From DASXAI01 sp963798445 (GTDB lineage Bacteria > Actinomycetota > Acidimicrobiia > Acidimicrobiales > Ilumatobacteraceae), in assembly GCA_963798445.1 (NCBI GenBank), contig CAWCTH010000011.1, forward strand, positions 1 to 64,000: a stretch of DNA of 64,000 bases. Direction: 5' to 3'. The notes beneath the pieces are model-generated. The model had not been told where the DNA came from, searched no databases, and was given only the letters and a program-made list of their open reading frames with translations. A program made the translations under genes and the position numbers. This document shows positions 14,549 through 23,288 of this stretch, piece by piece (positions within the stretch are counted from its first letter, which is position 1; each line of letters begins with the position of its first letter).

Positions 14549-15205
14549 ATGCACGAGTACGAGCACGGCGAGCTGCGGTTCGGCGCGGCGGCGCAGGCAG
14601 CCGAGTGGGACGCGAGGTACAGCGAGCGCGACGGGGCGATGTGGAGCGGGCGGCCGAACGGGCGGCTCGTCGCCGAGATCGCCGGCCTCACCCCGTGCCG
14701 GGCGCTCGACGTCGGCTGTGGCGAGGGCGCCGACGCGATCTGGCTCGCTCGGGGGGGGGGGGGGAGAACCGTCACGGCGATCGACATCTCCGATCTGGCC
14801 GTCTGCCGGGCGCGGGAGGCCGCCGAGCTGGCTGGCGCTGCGGTCGAGTGGGTCTGCGCGGACGCCCTGCAGACACCGTTCCCAGCCTGCTCGTTCGACC
14901 TCATGTCGATGCAGTACCCGGCGCTGCCTAAGGCCGCCGGCGAGGCCGCCGTGCGGACATTGCTCGACACGGTGCGCCCTGGCGGGTTGCTGCTCGCCGT
15001 CTACCACGACCTCGACGATGAGCACCGCGAGCACATGAAGTCGAAGGGCGTCGACCCGGCGGACTACGTCGGTGCTGACGACCTGGCCTGGCTGCTCAGC
15101 GACGAGTTCACGATCGAGCTGCACGCGGTCGAGCCGCGCGTCGACCCTCCGTCCGGCACCACCCCGCACATCGCCGACGTCGTCCTGCGCGCCCGACGTC
15201 GCTGA
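14549..15205 (+). CDS. SAM-dependent methyltransferase (tellurite-resistance/TehB-like class) with G14 tract
   Basis: The 218-residue protein reads AAEWDARYSERDGAMWSGRPN at the start, then motif I ALDVGCGEGADAIWLARGG, motif II VTAIDISDLAVCRAREAA and motif III FDLMSMQYPALP. The pattern ...WDxRY..RD..WSG.PN is common to TehB-like and thiol or chlorophenol methyltransferase relatives. The frame is open upstream to 14372, but the family starts at the ATG at 14549. Residues GGGG after IWLAR come from a run of 14 G (14751-14764), where relatives usually have a short charged/Trp turn. The tract is a likely site of slippage or sequencing error. Confidence 0.82.
   Translation: MHEYEHGELRFGAAAQAAEWDARYSERDGAMWSGRPNGRLVAEIAGLTPCRALDVGCGEGADAIWLARGGGGRTVTAIDISDLAVCRAREAAELAGAAVEWVCADALQTPFPACSFDLMSMQYPALPKAAGEAAVRTLLDTVRPGGLLLAVYHDLDDEHREHMKSKGVDPADYVGADDLAWLLSDEFTIELHAVEPRVDPPSGTTPHIADVVLRARRR
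14751..14764. repeat. G14 homopolymer inside methyltransferase gene
   Basis: Fourteen consecutive G lie within the SAM-binding domain. The reading frame is intact at this length, but a one-base change would truncate the protein. Confidence 0.9.
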
Positions 15206-15624
15206 CCACGCGGCCGGGAGTGTTCGCCATGGCGGGTCGGGCCAAAACGACGCCGCTCCACTACGGACGCTGGACGTCAGCTTGGCGTCGAGCGCAACGG
15301 AAGACCGCTACGCGTTCGCGTCGACCGTGTTCGGCGCGCCAGAACGATCAGCCAGTGGTGACGCGGCCGTTTACACCGAGCGCCGATTCGCGCGCGAGTG
15401 AGGGGCGAGGTCATCGGTGCACCCGTGGTCGCGAGAGTTGCCTGCCCTCGACCGGACGTAGGGAACAGGTCCGATGCGCGTCTGCCCGACCAGCCGACGT
15501 TCGTGAGCAACGGTTGCGGTTGCAGACCTGTTCCTCTGCGGTCAGAGCCGTAGCCCGAATGGCTCGTAGACGTCCGGTCGGATTCGGTAGGCCAATAGAC
15601 AACCGATCCGTGCACTACATTAGC
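15206..15624. other. Intergenic stretch, nothing supported
   Basis: About 420 bp between convergent genes. Short open frames exist on both strands, but none has a family-like sequence or a good ribosome site. I see no tRNA, strong dyad or repeat. Confidence 0.3.
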
Positions 15625-16563
15625 TCAACTAGGCACGTCATAGGTCGTCACGGAACGTAAGCGGATCGGCCAATAGAACGGGTCATCGGTTAGCCAGCAG
15701 AACTTTGCCTCCAAACGGTGTCCCTCTTCGCCACCCTCCTGGTAGGCGTCAAGCTCGAGTGCAAGCCCGCTGGGATCGCGAGTTATGCTATGTAGTCCGG
15801 CGACTCTCAGAGCGACGTCGTTGGCGAATGGAGTGGGATTACTCAGCAATAGCTGGAGCAGCGACCACTCTCGACTCTCGCTGGGGTTCATCGTCACCCA
15901 TCGATTGTGTTCGCCGCTGTCGAAATCGGCCATAGATCGTCCTGTGCTCACCATGAGCACCTTGCACCGGAATCCAACCCGCAACAGGGCCTGGTTGGAG
16001 CCGTTGATCCAGCCGAACACCCAATCGTCCATCGCGAAGTTGTTCTCGATCTTGGAGTTCTCAATCGTCTTCCACTGGGCACGCAGCGCGTTGCGTACAT
16101 TTGCGTCGTGTGCGAGACCTGCCAGTAACTCCCAGATGTCTTCGAGGTAGTGCAGATGTGAGTAGCTGAGGTCAGTGAGTTCAGTCGCCCTGGCCAGGAG
16201 CTCGCGTTCCACCCAGGCGGCTCTCTTGAAGGCGACCGCGCCGATCGCTTCACCGATAGCCCGACCGATGGCGGTCGCAGTGGTTGAGTCATCAACTCCG
16301 AGATCACGTAGCTGCTGGTCAGACAAATGGTCGTTGAGACTTGTTTGGCCGTCTCCACGGAACCATGCCAAGAACCCGTCGGACTTCATGATCTTGCGAG
16401 CCGCCGTCGGGCTGACTGCGGGTACTGCAGCATTCAGCTGACCGGCCACTTGCTTGCGAAACGAACGATCGAGGAATCGATCCCGGAACGCGGCTCCACC
16501 CTGCCCAGCAACCTCACCCCACCCAATGTTGATCGCCTCGACCAGATCAAGGACTAGCCCCAT
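15625..16563 (-). CDS. Orphan protein of unknown function
   Basis: The 312-residue protein is not recognised. Its sequence looks genuinely coding: balanced composition, few low-complexity runs, and a Trp- and Glu-rich C-terminal half (WSLLQLLLSNPTPFANDVAL, LEAKFCWLTDDPFYWPIRLR). Residues ~95-115 form an Ala/Gly-rich helix (AIGRAIGEAIGAVAFKRAAW) that could be amphipathic or membrane-active. Asn, Lys, Phe and Trp are more frequent than in neighbours and GC is lower, which suggests recent transfer. I prefer the ATG at 16563 to a TTG three codons upstream. It has no operon partner. Its setting between fossils and regulators fits cargo of an accessory region, but no role can be assigned. Confidence 0.65.
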   Translation of the reverse strand: MGLVLDLVEAINIGWGEVAGQGGAAFRDRFLDRSFRKQVAGQLNAAVPAVSPTAARKIMKSDGFLAWFRGDGQTSLNDHLSDQQLRDLGVDDSTTATAIGRAIGEAIGAVAFKRAAWVERELLARATELTDLSYSHLHYLEDIWELLAGLAHDANVRNALRAQWKTIENSKIENNFAMDDWVFGWINGSNQALLRVGFRCKVLMVSTGRSMADFDSGEHNRWVTMNPSESREWSLLQLLLSNPTPFANDVALRVAGLHSITRDPSGLALELDAYQEGGEEGHRLEAKFCWLTDDPFYWPIRLRSVTTYDVPS

Positions 16564-17046
16564 GAACCGCAATGTAGACGTACAGGCGCCGAACTGGAAC
16601 GTATCGCCGGCACCACGCGATCGGCAGACCCGCGCCGTCGGAGCGTCAGGCGTTGATCTGGGAGGGACCTGCCCGAACGGCCCGATCAGCTGTCCAACCC
16701 GCGCCCGCCCAGTGGACCAGAGTGTCGACGATCGCCGGCTGCACAGCGCGGTCGGAGGCTAGCGTGCCGCCTGCCGCAAGCGCGACCGATCGACGGTGCG
16801 GCCTGCCCGGCCGCCGCGACCGAATACTCCGGGCTCGGGAACGCCGTCGTTCGGTACGGCGCCGTCCTCGCTCACTGCCTGACCCGGACCGCCGAATAGG
16901 TCGCGGCCCCAGCTGTTCGTGTGGCGCGCTGGCATAGTCTCCGCGGACTCACCGCGCACACCGACGCGGGCGGTTTCGAGGTCTCGCTGCGCCCCTCCCC
17001 GTGCGGACGCTGGGCCGGGAGAACGTACGGCGCAGGGTTCGGTGGG
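16564..17046. other. Intergenic stretch, nothing supported
   Basis: About 480 bp upstream of the orphan gene and downstream of the cyclase-ATPase regulator. No frame here gives a family-like protein; the region presumably holds the orphan's promoter. Confidence 0.3.
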
Positions 17047-19710
17047 TCACTGGAGTTGGTTGATCTCGTCGATGCACATTTGGACCGTCTGCGGGATGGA
17101 CCAACCTTGGCCTTGTAGGCGAGCGGCCCTGATGGCCTCTGTCGGCAAGGCGTCGCCTGCGGCGGCGTCGAGCTCGGCGAGCTGGACAGCGATCTCAGGC
17201 ATGATCGAGTGTGCGTGTGGTTGGTGATCGACAGCGGCGATAACGGCGAGCGCGACCTGGTACCGTCCCGTGCGACCCAACGCACACGCCACTCGTCGAA
17301 GCAGAGCACCGGCCAGGCCATAGTTGTTCGTCTCGACGATTTCGACCAGGACAGAGCGGTAGCGAGCCAGCGCTTCGGTGGGATCCCCCAGTCGGGCGTC
17401 GAGGTGTCCGCTCATCATGCCTATCGCGGCCTGGAGCCATGGGTTGCGTACGACTGATGCCGTGGTGAGGGCCCGCTCGAGGAGTTGGCGGGCGCCGTGC
17501 GGATCATCACGCATACGAATCTGGGCTGCCAAGTAGAGCGGCGCCGCCCGCAACACGCTGCTGATGGAGCTCATATCGGCAAGAGCGAGGATGGGTTGGA
17601 CGAGGCGGTCTGCCTCGGGGTTGTCGCCGTAGCTTTCGCAGAGGGCTGCGATGCCTGAAGCCAACAGACGCGCCACAACGGGTGGTAGGTCTGTCGAAGC
17701 CTCGAAGGCTTGGGCCGCCGCCAGAGCCTCTTCCGGGCGGCCGGAGAAGACAGGTACTGCAGCGCCGGCCCACTGCTCATCCAAGCTGATCGGGCCATCG
17801 GGTCGGGCTGCAATCGACTGCGCGTTCCGCTCGTTCGCCGACGCGAGGTCGCCGCGCGTCAGTGCTGCCAGTGCCGCCGTGGCGAACAGCTGACCGCGGT
17901 GTTGATGAGTCGCGACGTCGGGCATTGCCAGCACGGCCTCGACCCAGTCTCGAACATCGACACGTATCCGAAAGAAGGTCTCGAAACCGAGGCCTCGTAC
18001 GAGATCGACGGCGATGTCTGCTTCTTCCTGGGCGACAGACCATTCGACCGCGGCGCGAACGTCCGGCCAAGACCGATCGAGATCTTCAATCGCGGCCGCC
18101 TCTCGTTCGGTCGTCAGCTCACCAACCAAGCGTTGAACGAGCCGAGCGTGGTAGCGGGCATGCTGACATCGGGTTTGTTCGGTATCGAGAAGGTGATCGA
18201 GTGCGTAGTCGCGCAACGTCTCCAACAGCCAATATACCGGTTGAGGCCGAGACGTGTCGGCGATAACCATCGACTTGTCGACGAGGTGGTCGAGAACGTC
18301 GATGACTTCCAGCTTCGCAAGCGGAGTGTCGGCGACCATGGCTGCGACGGCGTCAAGGTCGAAGCGACCAACGAACACGCCCAGCCGGGTGAACAAGTCC
18401 TGCTCGTCCGCGCTGAGGAGCGCGTACGACCAGTCAACAGCGGTGCGCAGCGTCCGATGCCGATCCGAGCGTGCCCTCTTGGCGCCACCGATGAGCTCGA
18501 AGCGCTCGCCCAGTCGGCGGCCGATCTCCTCCGGCGACAATGTGCGGGTTCGGGCTGCCGCGAGCTCGATCGCCAGCGGCAATCCGTCCAAATGAGCACA
18601 AAGCTCGTAGATAGCCTGGCGACGGCTTGGCTGCAGCGACTCGGGTCGAAGGTCGGCTCGGTCGATGAACAACTCCACCGACGCGTCGACACCGAGCGGT
18701 GCCACCCCGATCAGCGTCTCCCCGTCCGCGGCCAGCCCTTCCCGACTCGTCGCCAATACCCCCAAGTTGCCGCAGTGTTCGCGAAGCTCCTCGATCAACG
18801 TCGCGGCGGCGTCGACGACATGCTCACAGTTGTCCACCACCAGCAGCACGCCACGCTGCCCCACCCACTTCGCCATAGCCCTGACCGGCGACATCCCAGC
18901 CATCACGGGGACATCCAGCACCGCCGCCACATGCGCAGCAACCGCGTCCGGAGTCCGCACCTGCGCCAACTCGACCAGCCAGACACCACCGTCGAAGCAC
19001 TCAAGCACGCACGCTGCGGCCTCCACGGCCAGAGTCGTCTTGCCGCAGCCTCCCGCTCCGGTAAGTGTGACGAGACACCCTGGCACAAGCTCCTCGCTCA
19101 ACCGCTCAGTCTCCACCGATCGCCCGACGAATGATCGGCGCCGGGTTGGCAAGTTGGAAGCTGCCGGCGCAAGGACCCGTAACGGTGCGAGAACGGGCGC
19201 CAGGCGAGACGAACGCAACTGGAAGATCGCCACCGGTTCGCGGAGATCCTTCAACCGGTGAACGCCCAGATCCTCAAAGTCGACACGGTCCAGCAGCCGA
19301 GCTGTCACCTCCGACGCCAAGACCTGGCCGCCGTTACCAGCAGCCATGAGCCGAGCAGTCTGATTGAGCACCGGGCCGAAGTAGTTGCCGTCACGTAGCT
19401 CGGCCATACCGGTATGGATCCCCATCCGCACCCGAATCGTGATCGGTTCTGTCCATACCTCGGCATCGAGCCGGACCTGTGCCTCTGTGGCGGCCTCGAC
19501 CGCGTCCGAGGGCGTCGAAAAGGCCGCCGCGAAGGAATCACCCGCCGTCGAAAAGACGACGCCGCGAGAGCTGGCGACGGCCTCCCGCATGATGGCGTCG
19601 TGGCGAGCCAGCGCCGCCCCCATCGTCTCGGGGTTCTCCTGCCACACGCGGGTCGAACCCTCGACGTCCGTGAATAGGAACGTCACCGTTCCCGTCGGCA
19701 GAACCTCCAC
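17047..19710 (-). CDS. Class III nucleotide cyclase - ATPase - TPR regulator
   Basis: The 887-residue protein has an N-terminal class III adenylate/guanylate cyclase domain (residues ~1-165; metal-binding FLFTDVEGSTRVW and STAGDSFAAAF, closing GVHRLKDLREPVAIFQL). Next is an NB-ARC/AAA-like ATPase (Walker A LTGAGGCGKTTLA, Walker B VLLVVDNCEHV, sensor region VLATSREGL), then ~450 residues of helical TPR-like repeats. This architecture is widespread in actinobacteria as large signalling ATPases. There is no C-terminal LuxR helix-turn-helix, so output may be protein contact or cyclic nucleotide. Both metal Asp residues are present, so cyclase activity is possible. It is monocistronic. Confidence 0.9.
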   Translation of the reverse strand: MEVLPTGTVTFLFTDVEGSTRVWQENPETMGAALARHDAIMREAVASSRGVVFSTAGDSFAAAFSTPSDAVEAATEAQVRLDAEVWTEPITIRVRMGIHTGMAELRDGNYFGPVLNQTARLMAAGNGGQVLASEVTARLLDRVDFEDLGVHRLKDLREPVAIFQLRSSRLAPVLAPLRVLAPAASNLPTRRRSFVGRSVETERLSEELVPGCLVTLTGAGGCGKTTLAVEAAACVLECFDGGVWLVELAQVRTPDAVAAHVAAVLDVPVMAGMSPVRAMAKWVGQRGVLLVVDNCEHVVDAAATLIEELREHCGNLGVLATSREGLAADGETLIGVAPLGVDASVELFIDRADLRPESLQPSRRQAIYELCAHLDGLPLAIELAAARTRTLSPEEIGRRLGERFELIGGAKRARSDRHRTLRTAVDWSYALLSADEQDLFTRLGVFVGRFDLDAVAAMVADTPLAKLEVIDVLDHLVDKSMVIADTSRPQPVYWLLETLRDYALDHLLDTEQTRCQHARYHARLVQRLVGELTTEREAAAIEDLDRSWPDVRAAVEWSVAQEEADIAVDLVRGLGFETFFRIRVDVRDWVEAVLAMPDVATHQHRGQLFATAALAALTRGDLASANERNAQSIAARPDGPISLDEQWAGAAVPVFSGRPEEALAAAQAFEASTDLPPVVARLLASGIAALCESYGDNPEADRLVQPILALADMSSISSVLRAAPLYLAAQIRMRDDPHGARQLLERALTTASVVRNPWLQAAIGMMSGHLDARLGDPTEALARYRSVLVEIVETNNYGLAGALLRRVACALGRTGRYQVALAVIAAVDHQPHAHSIMPEIAVQLAELDAAAGDALPTEAIRAARLQGQGWSIPQTVQMCIDEINQLQ

Positions 19711-19974
19711 GGTGCCAGCCTCTCACGCCGGCGGAAGTGTCCCGTATCTGCACAGAACACAGCGCAAAAATGACCTATCGTTGTGTCCGGCACCGCACGC
19801 CAGGCGTCGAACTCCGTCCACCGGCTTGCGGCGTACAGATCGAGGGCTTCGTGCGCCGTACTGGGGCCACAGATTCGCGATGACCCACGAGCCGTGCGCC
19901 GATTCGTGCGCGAGCTTGGGCAACTCGCTGGCGTTCGTTAGCTCGGGGACGTTTCCCAGCCGCGAGCGCTGGGT

Positions 19975-20319
19975 CTACAGGGACCGGACGATGTCGACAG
20001 AGATCTCCACGGCCGGAACCGTTCCTCTGTTCTCAAGCCAGTGTCTCGTGTTCCTATCCTCGGGCCAGCCCACTCCCGGCCCGTAGTCCGTGGCAGCGCC
20101 GTCTCGGTAGTCGGTGATCGTTCCTTGCAGTATGTATACGATGCCCGGCCTGTCCTTATGATCATGAATTGGGCCGAATACGGCTCCGGGTTCGAAGGTG
20201 AACATACGCATTCGAAGTTGGCGCCCCGCCATGCCCTCGATCTCAGCGCCAAGATCAACAGTTGCAAGTAGCTCCGCCGTAACGCCTCTCGTCTCAGGCA
20301 CCGCCTCTTCATCGCTCAT
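19975..20319 (-). CDS. Cupin-domain protein
   Basis: The 114-residue single-cupin protein shows the first cupin box in FEPGAVFGPIHDHKDRPGIVYILQG and the second around WPEDRNTRHWLENRG. His and Glu/Asp residues in these boxes form a metal site in the family. The ATG at 20319 is preceded by GAGGTGA; the longer open frame upstream is not cupin-like. Small cupins of this kind are sensors or dioxygenase-like enzymes, and the ligand is unknown. About 260 bp downstream (19711-19974) has nothing I can support. Confidence 0.83.
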   Translation of the reverse strand: MSDEEAVPETRGVTAELLATVDLGAEIEGMAGRQLRMRMFTFEPGAVFGPIHDHKDRPGIVYILQGTITDYRDGAATDYGPGVGWPEDRNTRHWLENRGTVPAVEISVDIVRSL

Positions 20320-20758
20320 CGTGCTCACCTCTGTGGTTTCGAGTCCCGACGTCCTGTCGCTCGTACCCGTCCCGCCAGCCTTTGACCCGCCCAGGCCGGG
20401 ACCGCCGGCCGACCGACGGAGTCTTGTCGCACTTCGACGAAGGCGTCCAGATACGCCCGGACTTCTCCGGCGAGCAGACGCGCTCCGCTCGTACCGCGCA
20501 CAGCGCAGCTCCGCAGCCTTTTCGAAACCCGACGGCAGCGTGCTTGCCGGCACCGGCGCGACAGAACGACGGTGACGCGCTCGTCAGCGCCCGGCCCGGC
20601 GCGACAGATCGCTCACGGTCACTCTGGCGCCCCGGGTAGCGTGCCGGGCCGCACGATCTGTCCCAGGGCTGTCGTTGTTCGGGCCGACGACAGCCGCGAT
20701 GCCGAGCGTCCGGGATCGCCGAAGCGGGCGCGGTTGCGTCGGCCGTACGATGTCGCCG
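20320..20758. other. Intergenic stretch with possible gene tail
   Basis: About 440 bp between divergent genes. On the minus strand a frame ending at 20325 reads LLAGEVRAYLDAFVEVRQDS, which looks protein-like but has no start or family match. It may be the tail of a deleted gene. No RNA gene seen. Confidence 0.3.
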
Positions 20759-21622
20759 ATGACTGTCGCGGTGGTCACAGGCTGCTCAACGGGGATCGGG
20801 TTCGCGACCGCGCTTCGCCTTGGGACAGACGGATTCGATGTCGTGGCGACGATGCGCCGACCCGAACGCGATAGCGAGCAGCTCCTCGACCTTGCTCGTG
20901 CTGCCGGCAGCAAGGTTCGGGTCGCGGAGATGGATGTCACCGACGACGAGTCCGTCGGTCGTCTGTTTGAGGCCACCGGCGACGTCGATGTGCTCGTGAA
21001 CAACGCCGCGGTCATGTGGTTCGGGTCGGCCGAGGAGACCGACGTCGCGCGTTGGGTCGAGGTGTTCGATACGAACCTGTTCGGCACCGTGCGATGCATG
21101 CGGGCCGTGTTGCCCCACTTTCGGCGCCGCCAGGGCGGATGCATCGTCAATGTCAGCAGCGCGGCTGGCAGCGTGGCGCTCCCGGCGGTCAGTGCGTACG
21201 GTGCCTCGAAAGCCGCCCTCGAGGCGGCGAGCGAGATGGTCGCCATCGAGGGCCATCAGCACGGCATCCGCGTGGTCGTCCTCGAGACCGGTGCTACCGC
21301 CACTGCGATGGGCGCAAAGGTACAGCCGCCGTCTCGGTCCTCGCCCTACTGGGGATCGATGCGCAACACGTTGGCATTTCTCGCCGCCCAGCAGCCGCAA
21401 ATCTCGCCGCCTGAGGTCATCGCCGACGCCATCGCCCGCGCTGTGCTCGATCCGACGACCCCGTTCCGCGTGTCAGCCGGCCAAGGCAGCACCGAACTCA
21501 TCGGCGCCCGTCGGGCGATGGGTGACGAGGAGTGGATCGCAGCCGCGGGCGGCACGCTCGACGAGTTCAATGCCACCTACGAGCGTGTGACCGGCGTCGC
21601 CCTGCGTCCCAAGTCTGGCTGA
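20759..21622 (+). CDS. Short-chain dehydrogenase/reductase (classical SDR)
   Basis: The 287-residue protein is a classical SDR. It has the nucleotide-binding TGCSTGIGFATALRL (TGxxxGIG), the NNAAVMWFG strand (NNAG-like), active-site Ser in VNVSSAAGS and the catalytic YGASKAALEAAS (YxxxK). The ATG at 20759 begins directly at MTVAVVTGCSTGIG; an ATG nine bases upstream is a possible alternative. Oxidoreduction of an alcohol or ketone with NAD(P) is expected; the substrate is unknown. The region after it (21623-21958) contains no supported gene. Confidence 0.9.
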   Translation: MTVAVVTGCSTGIGFATALRLGTDGFDVVATMRRPERDSEQLLDLARAAGSKVRVAEMDVTDDESVGRLFEATGDVDVLVNNAAVMWFGSAEETDVARWVEVFDTNLFGTVRCMRAVLPHFRRRQGGCIVNVSSAAGSVALPAVSAYGASKAALEAASEMVAIEGHQHGIRVVVLETGATATAMGAKVQPPSRSSPYWGSMRNTLAFLAAQQPQISPPEVIADAIARAVLDPTTPFRVSAGQGSTELIGARRAMGDEEWIAAAGGTLDEFNATYERVTGVALRPKSG

Positions 21623-21958
21623 CGCGTGGAACCTGTCGTCGGAGATCCGCACGATGCCTGCGCCAGCTACGTCGTAGACACCCCCAAGCCCGCTCAAGAT
21701 AACGACGGTTCCGCGCGCAGTCCGGCGATGGATACCCCGCGCCAGAATGACATCGACAACGATGCCTCGCGCCGCGACCGAATCAACCATCGGATCGGCC
21801 CGAGGCAGGACGGTATGGCCACCCGGACACGGACCGATCCTTCTCGGCGCGGACGTTGCCGGAGCCGCCCGATATCGACGCCCAACTCCAGGGCCTGCCA
21901 GGCCCGCGGCTCCTACGCCTACGATGGCGTGAACCGTTCGACGAGGTGAGGAGTCGTG

Positions 21959-22205
21959 ATGAGTCGAATCAGCTCGGTCACTCGATGTCGTCGTCGCCGA
22001 GGACGGTTCGGTGTCGGTGGGCCCGGATCGGCTCGCCGCGTTGGGTGTCGGGCCGGGTGACTACGTCAGGCTCGTTACCACGCCGCGGGGGCACCGCCGG
22101 TCGATGCTGGGCATCGCTACGCGACCCGTCGGCTTCTCCCAGGAAGATCTGCGCCAGCTCCGTCGCGAGATGGGATCCGGCCTCGGGGATGACCGCTGCC
22201 GGTGA
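21959..22205 (+). pseudogene. VapB-like antitoxin, frameshifted
   Basis: An ATG at 21959, behind GAGGTGAGGAG, starts MSRISSVT and then needs one inserted base to continue as LDVVVAEDGSVSVGPDRLAALGVGPGDYVRLV. This looks like the swapped-hairpin (AbrB-like) DNA-binding module of antitoxins. The frame then runs to a TGA at 22203-22205 that overlaps the GTG of a PIN-domain fragment. Order, size and overlap are those of a type II toxin-antitoxin pair. The indel may be real or a base-calling error. Confidence 0.55.
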
Positions 22206-22381
22206 ATGGACCGGTCAAGCTGCTGGCCGACACACAGATCGTCATCTGGTACGTCACCGGTCCGGAGCGTCTCACCGCGACCGCGACCAGGGCAGTCGAG
22301 GAAGCCCTGCCGGCACCGCGCTCGACTGACACTTCGCGGGCATGTGCTGCCGGTGCGAACGCGAGTAAGATCATGGTATGA
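22202..22381 (+). pseudogene. VapC PIN-toxin N-terminal fragment
   Basis: From the GTG at 22202 the frame reads KLLADTQIVIWYVTGPERL, the first strand and helix of a PIN domain with the leading Asp. After about 40 residues it loses similarity and stops at 22379-22381. The remaining three acidic residues of the PIN active site are absent. The break lies where the next toxin-antitoxin operon begins, so this is a truncated toxin left by a deletion or insertion event. Confidence 0.55.
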
Positions 22382-22677
22382 CGCAGCGCAAGAGCAGACT
22401 CACGGTGACGGTCGACCCGGAGCTGGTCGAAGCAGGCAATCGGGCCGTGGCGAGTGGTTCGGCCGGCTCGTTGAGCGCGTGGGTCAGCGCTGCGCTCGCA
22501 GATCGAGTCCAGCGCGACCGGCAACTCGCACACCTCCATCAGGCGATCGCCGAGTACGAAGCTGAGTTCGGGGAGATCTCGGCTGAGGAGATCACGCGCC
22601 AGCAGCGATCCGATCGACACGATGCCGTCGTTGTCCGCGGATCTCGCAAGCGCCCGTCTCGGACGCAGCCGGCGTGA
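22378..22677 (+). CDS. VapB-type antitoxin
   Basis: The 99-residue protein opens with a ribbon-helix-helix-like segment (RLTVTVDPELVEAGNRAVASG) followed by an Ala-rich helix and a charged helical tail (LHQAIAEYEAEFGEISAEEIT), which is the usual toxin-wrapping part. The stop overlaps the GTG of the next gene (GTGA). Size, order and partner identify it as the antitoxin of a VapBC pair that should repress its own promoter and neutralise the PIN toxin. Confidence 0.83.
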   Translation: MTQRKSRLTVTVDPELVEAGNRAVASGSAGSLSAWVSAALADRVQRDRQLAHLHQAIAEYEAEFGEISAEEITRQQRSDRHDAVVVRGSRKRPSRTQPA

Positions 22678-23051
22678 CGACGCTCCTCGACGCAGGTGCG
22701 CTGATCGGTCTCGACCGCAACGACCGCAACATGTGGGTTCGGCTGAAGGGTCTGTTCAACGCCGGCGACGTGCCCGTCACGCACGGGGGGGTAGTCGGAC
22801 AGGTGTGGCGTGGCGGACTACGTCAAGCACGTCTCGCGACAGCGCTGAAAGGAATCGATGTAAGACCGCTCGATGAGCGTCTCGGCCGCCTGGCAGGCGA
22901 ACTGCTGGCTACGGCCCGGCTGTCCGACATCATCGATGCTGCGCTGGTGGTGTTGGCACTGGACGGTGACGACATCGTCACGCTCGACCGTGATGATCTT
23001 GAAGTTCTCGCGTCCGCTGCCGGACGGCACGTTGAGCTGATAGGTCCCTGA
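22674..23051 (+). CDS. VapC-type PIN-domain toxin
   Basis: The 125-residue protein has the PIN acidic quartet in the right order: Asp in TTLLDAGALIGLDR, Glu/Asp in the middle helices, Asp in LSDIIDAALVVLA and Asp in IVTLDRDDLEVLA. VapC toxins are ribonucleases that cut tRNA or rRNA to arrest growth. The GTG start overlaps the antitoxin stop, so the two are translated together. All catalytic residues appear present, in contrast to the truncated PIN fragment just upstream. Bases 23052-23288 after it hold nothing I can support. Confidence 0.85.
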   Translation: MTTLLDAGALIGLDRNDRNMWVRLKGLFNAGDVPVTHGGVVGQVWRGGLRQARLATALKGIDVRPLDERLGRLAGELLATARLSDIIDAALVVLALDGDDIVTLDRDDLEVLASAAGRHVELIGP

Positions 23052-23288
23052 CCACCAGGTCCGGGAGCGACGTCGTAGCAGACCTCCCTTCGCGCCGGCC
23101 AGCCTCCGTAGTGGCCGTCGTTGGGCACCCACGAGCCGTCAGCCGACCGGGTGGCTGGGGCCTGTGCAGGCCGCCGCGATCGCCCCGCGGCCAACGCCGG
23201 AGTGGCGAGCAGCAGCCGGCATGGTCATCAAGTCTGCTCCTTCTGGACGATCTCGCAACGCGATGCCGGTTCCTGATCTGATGGCGAC

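Noticed and set aside
23052..23288. A minus-strand frame reading SADGSWVPNDGHYGGW
   Set aside because: It looks protein-like for about 40 residues but has no start, family or ribosome site and overlaps the vapC 3' end; too little to call a gene.
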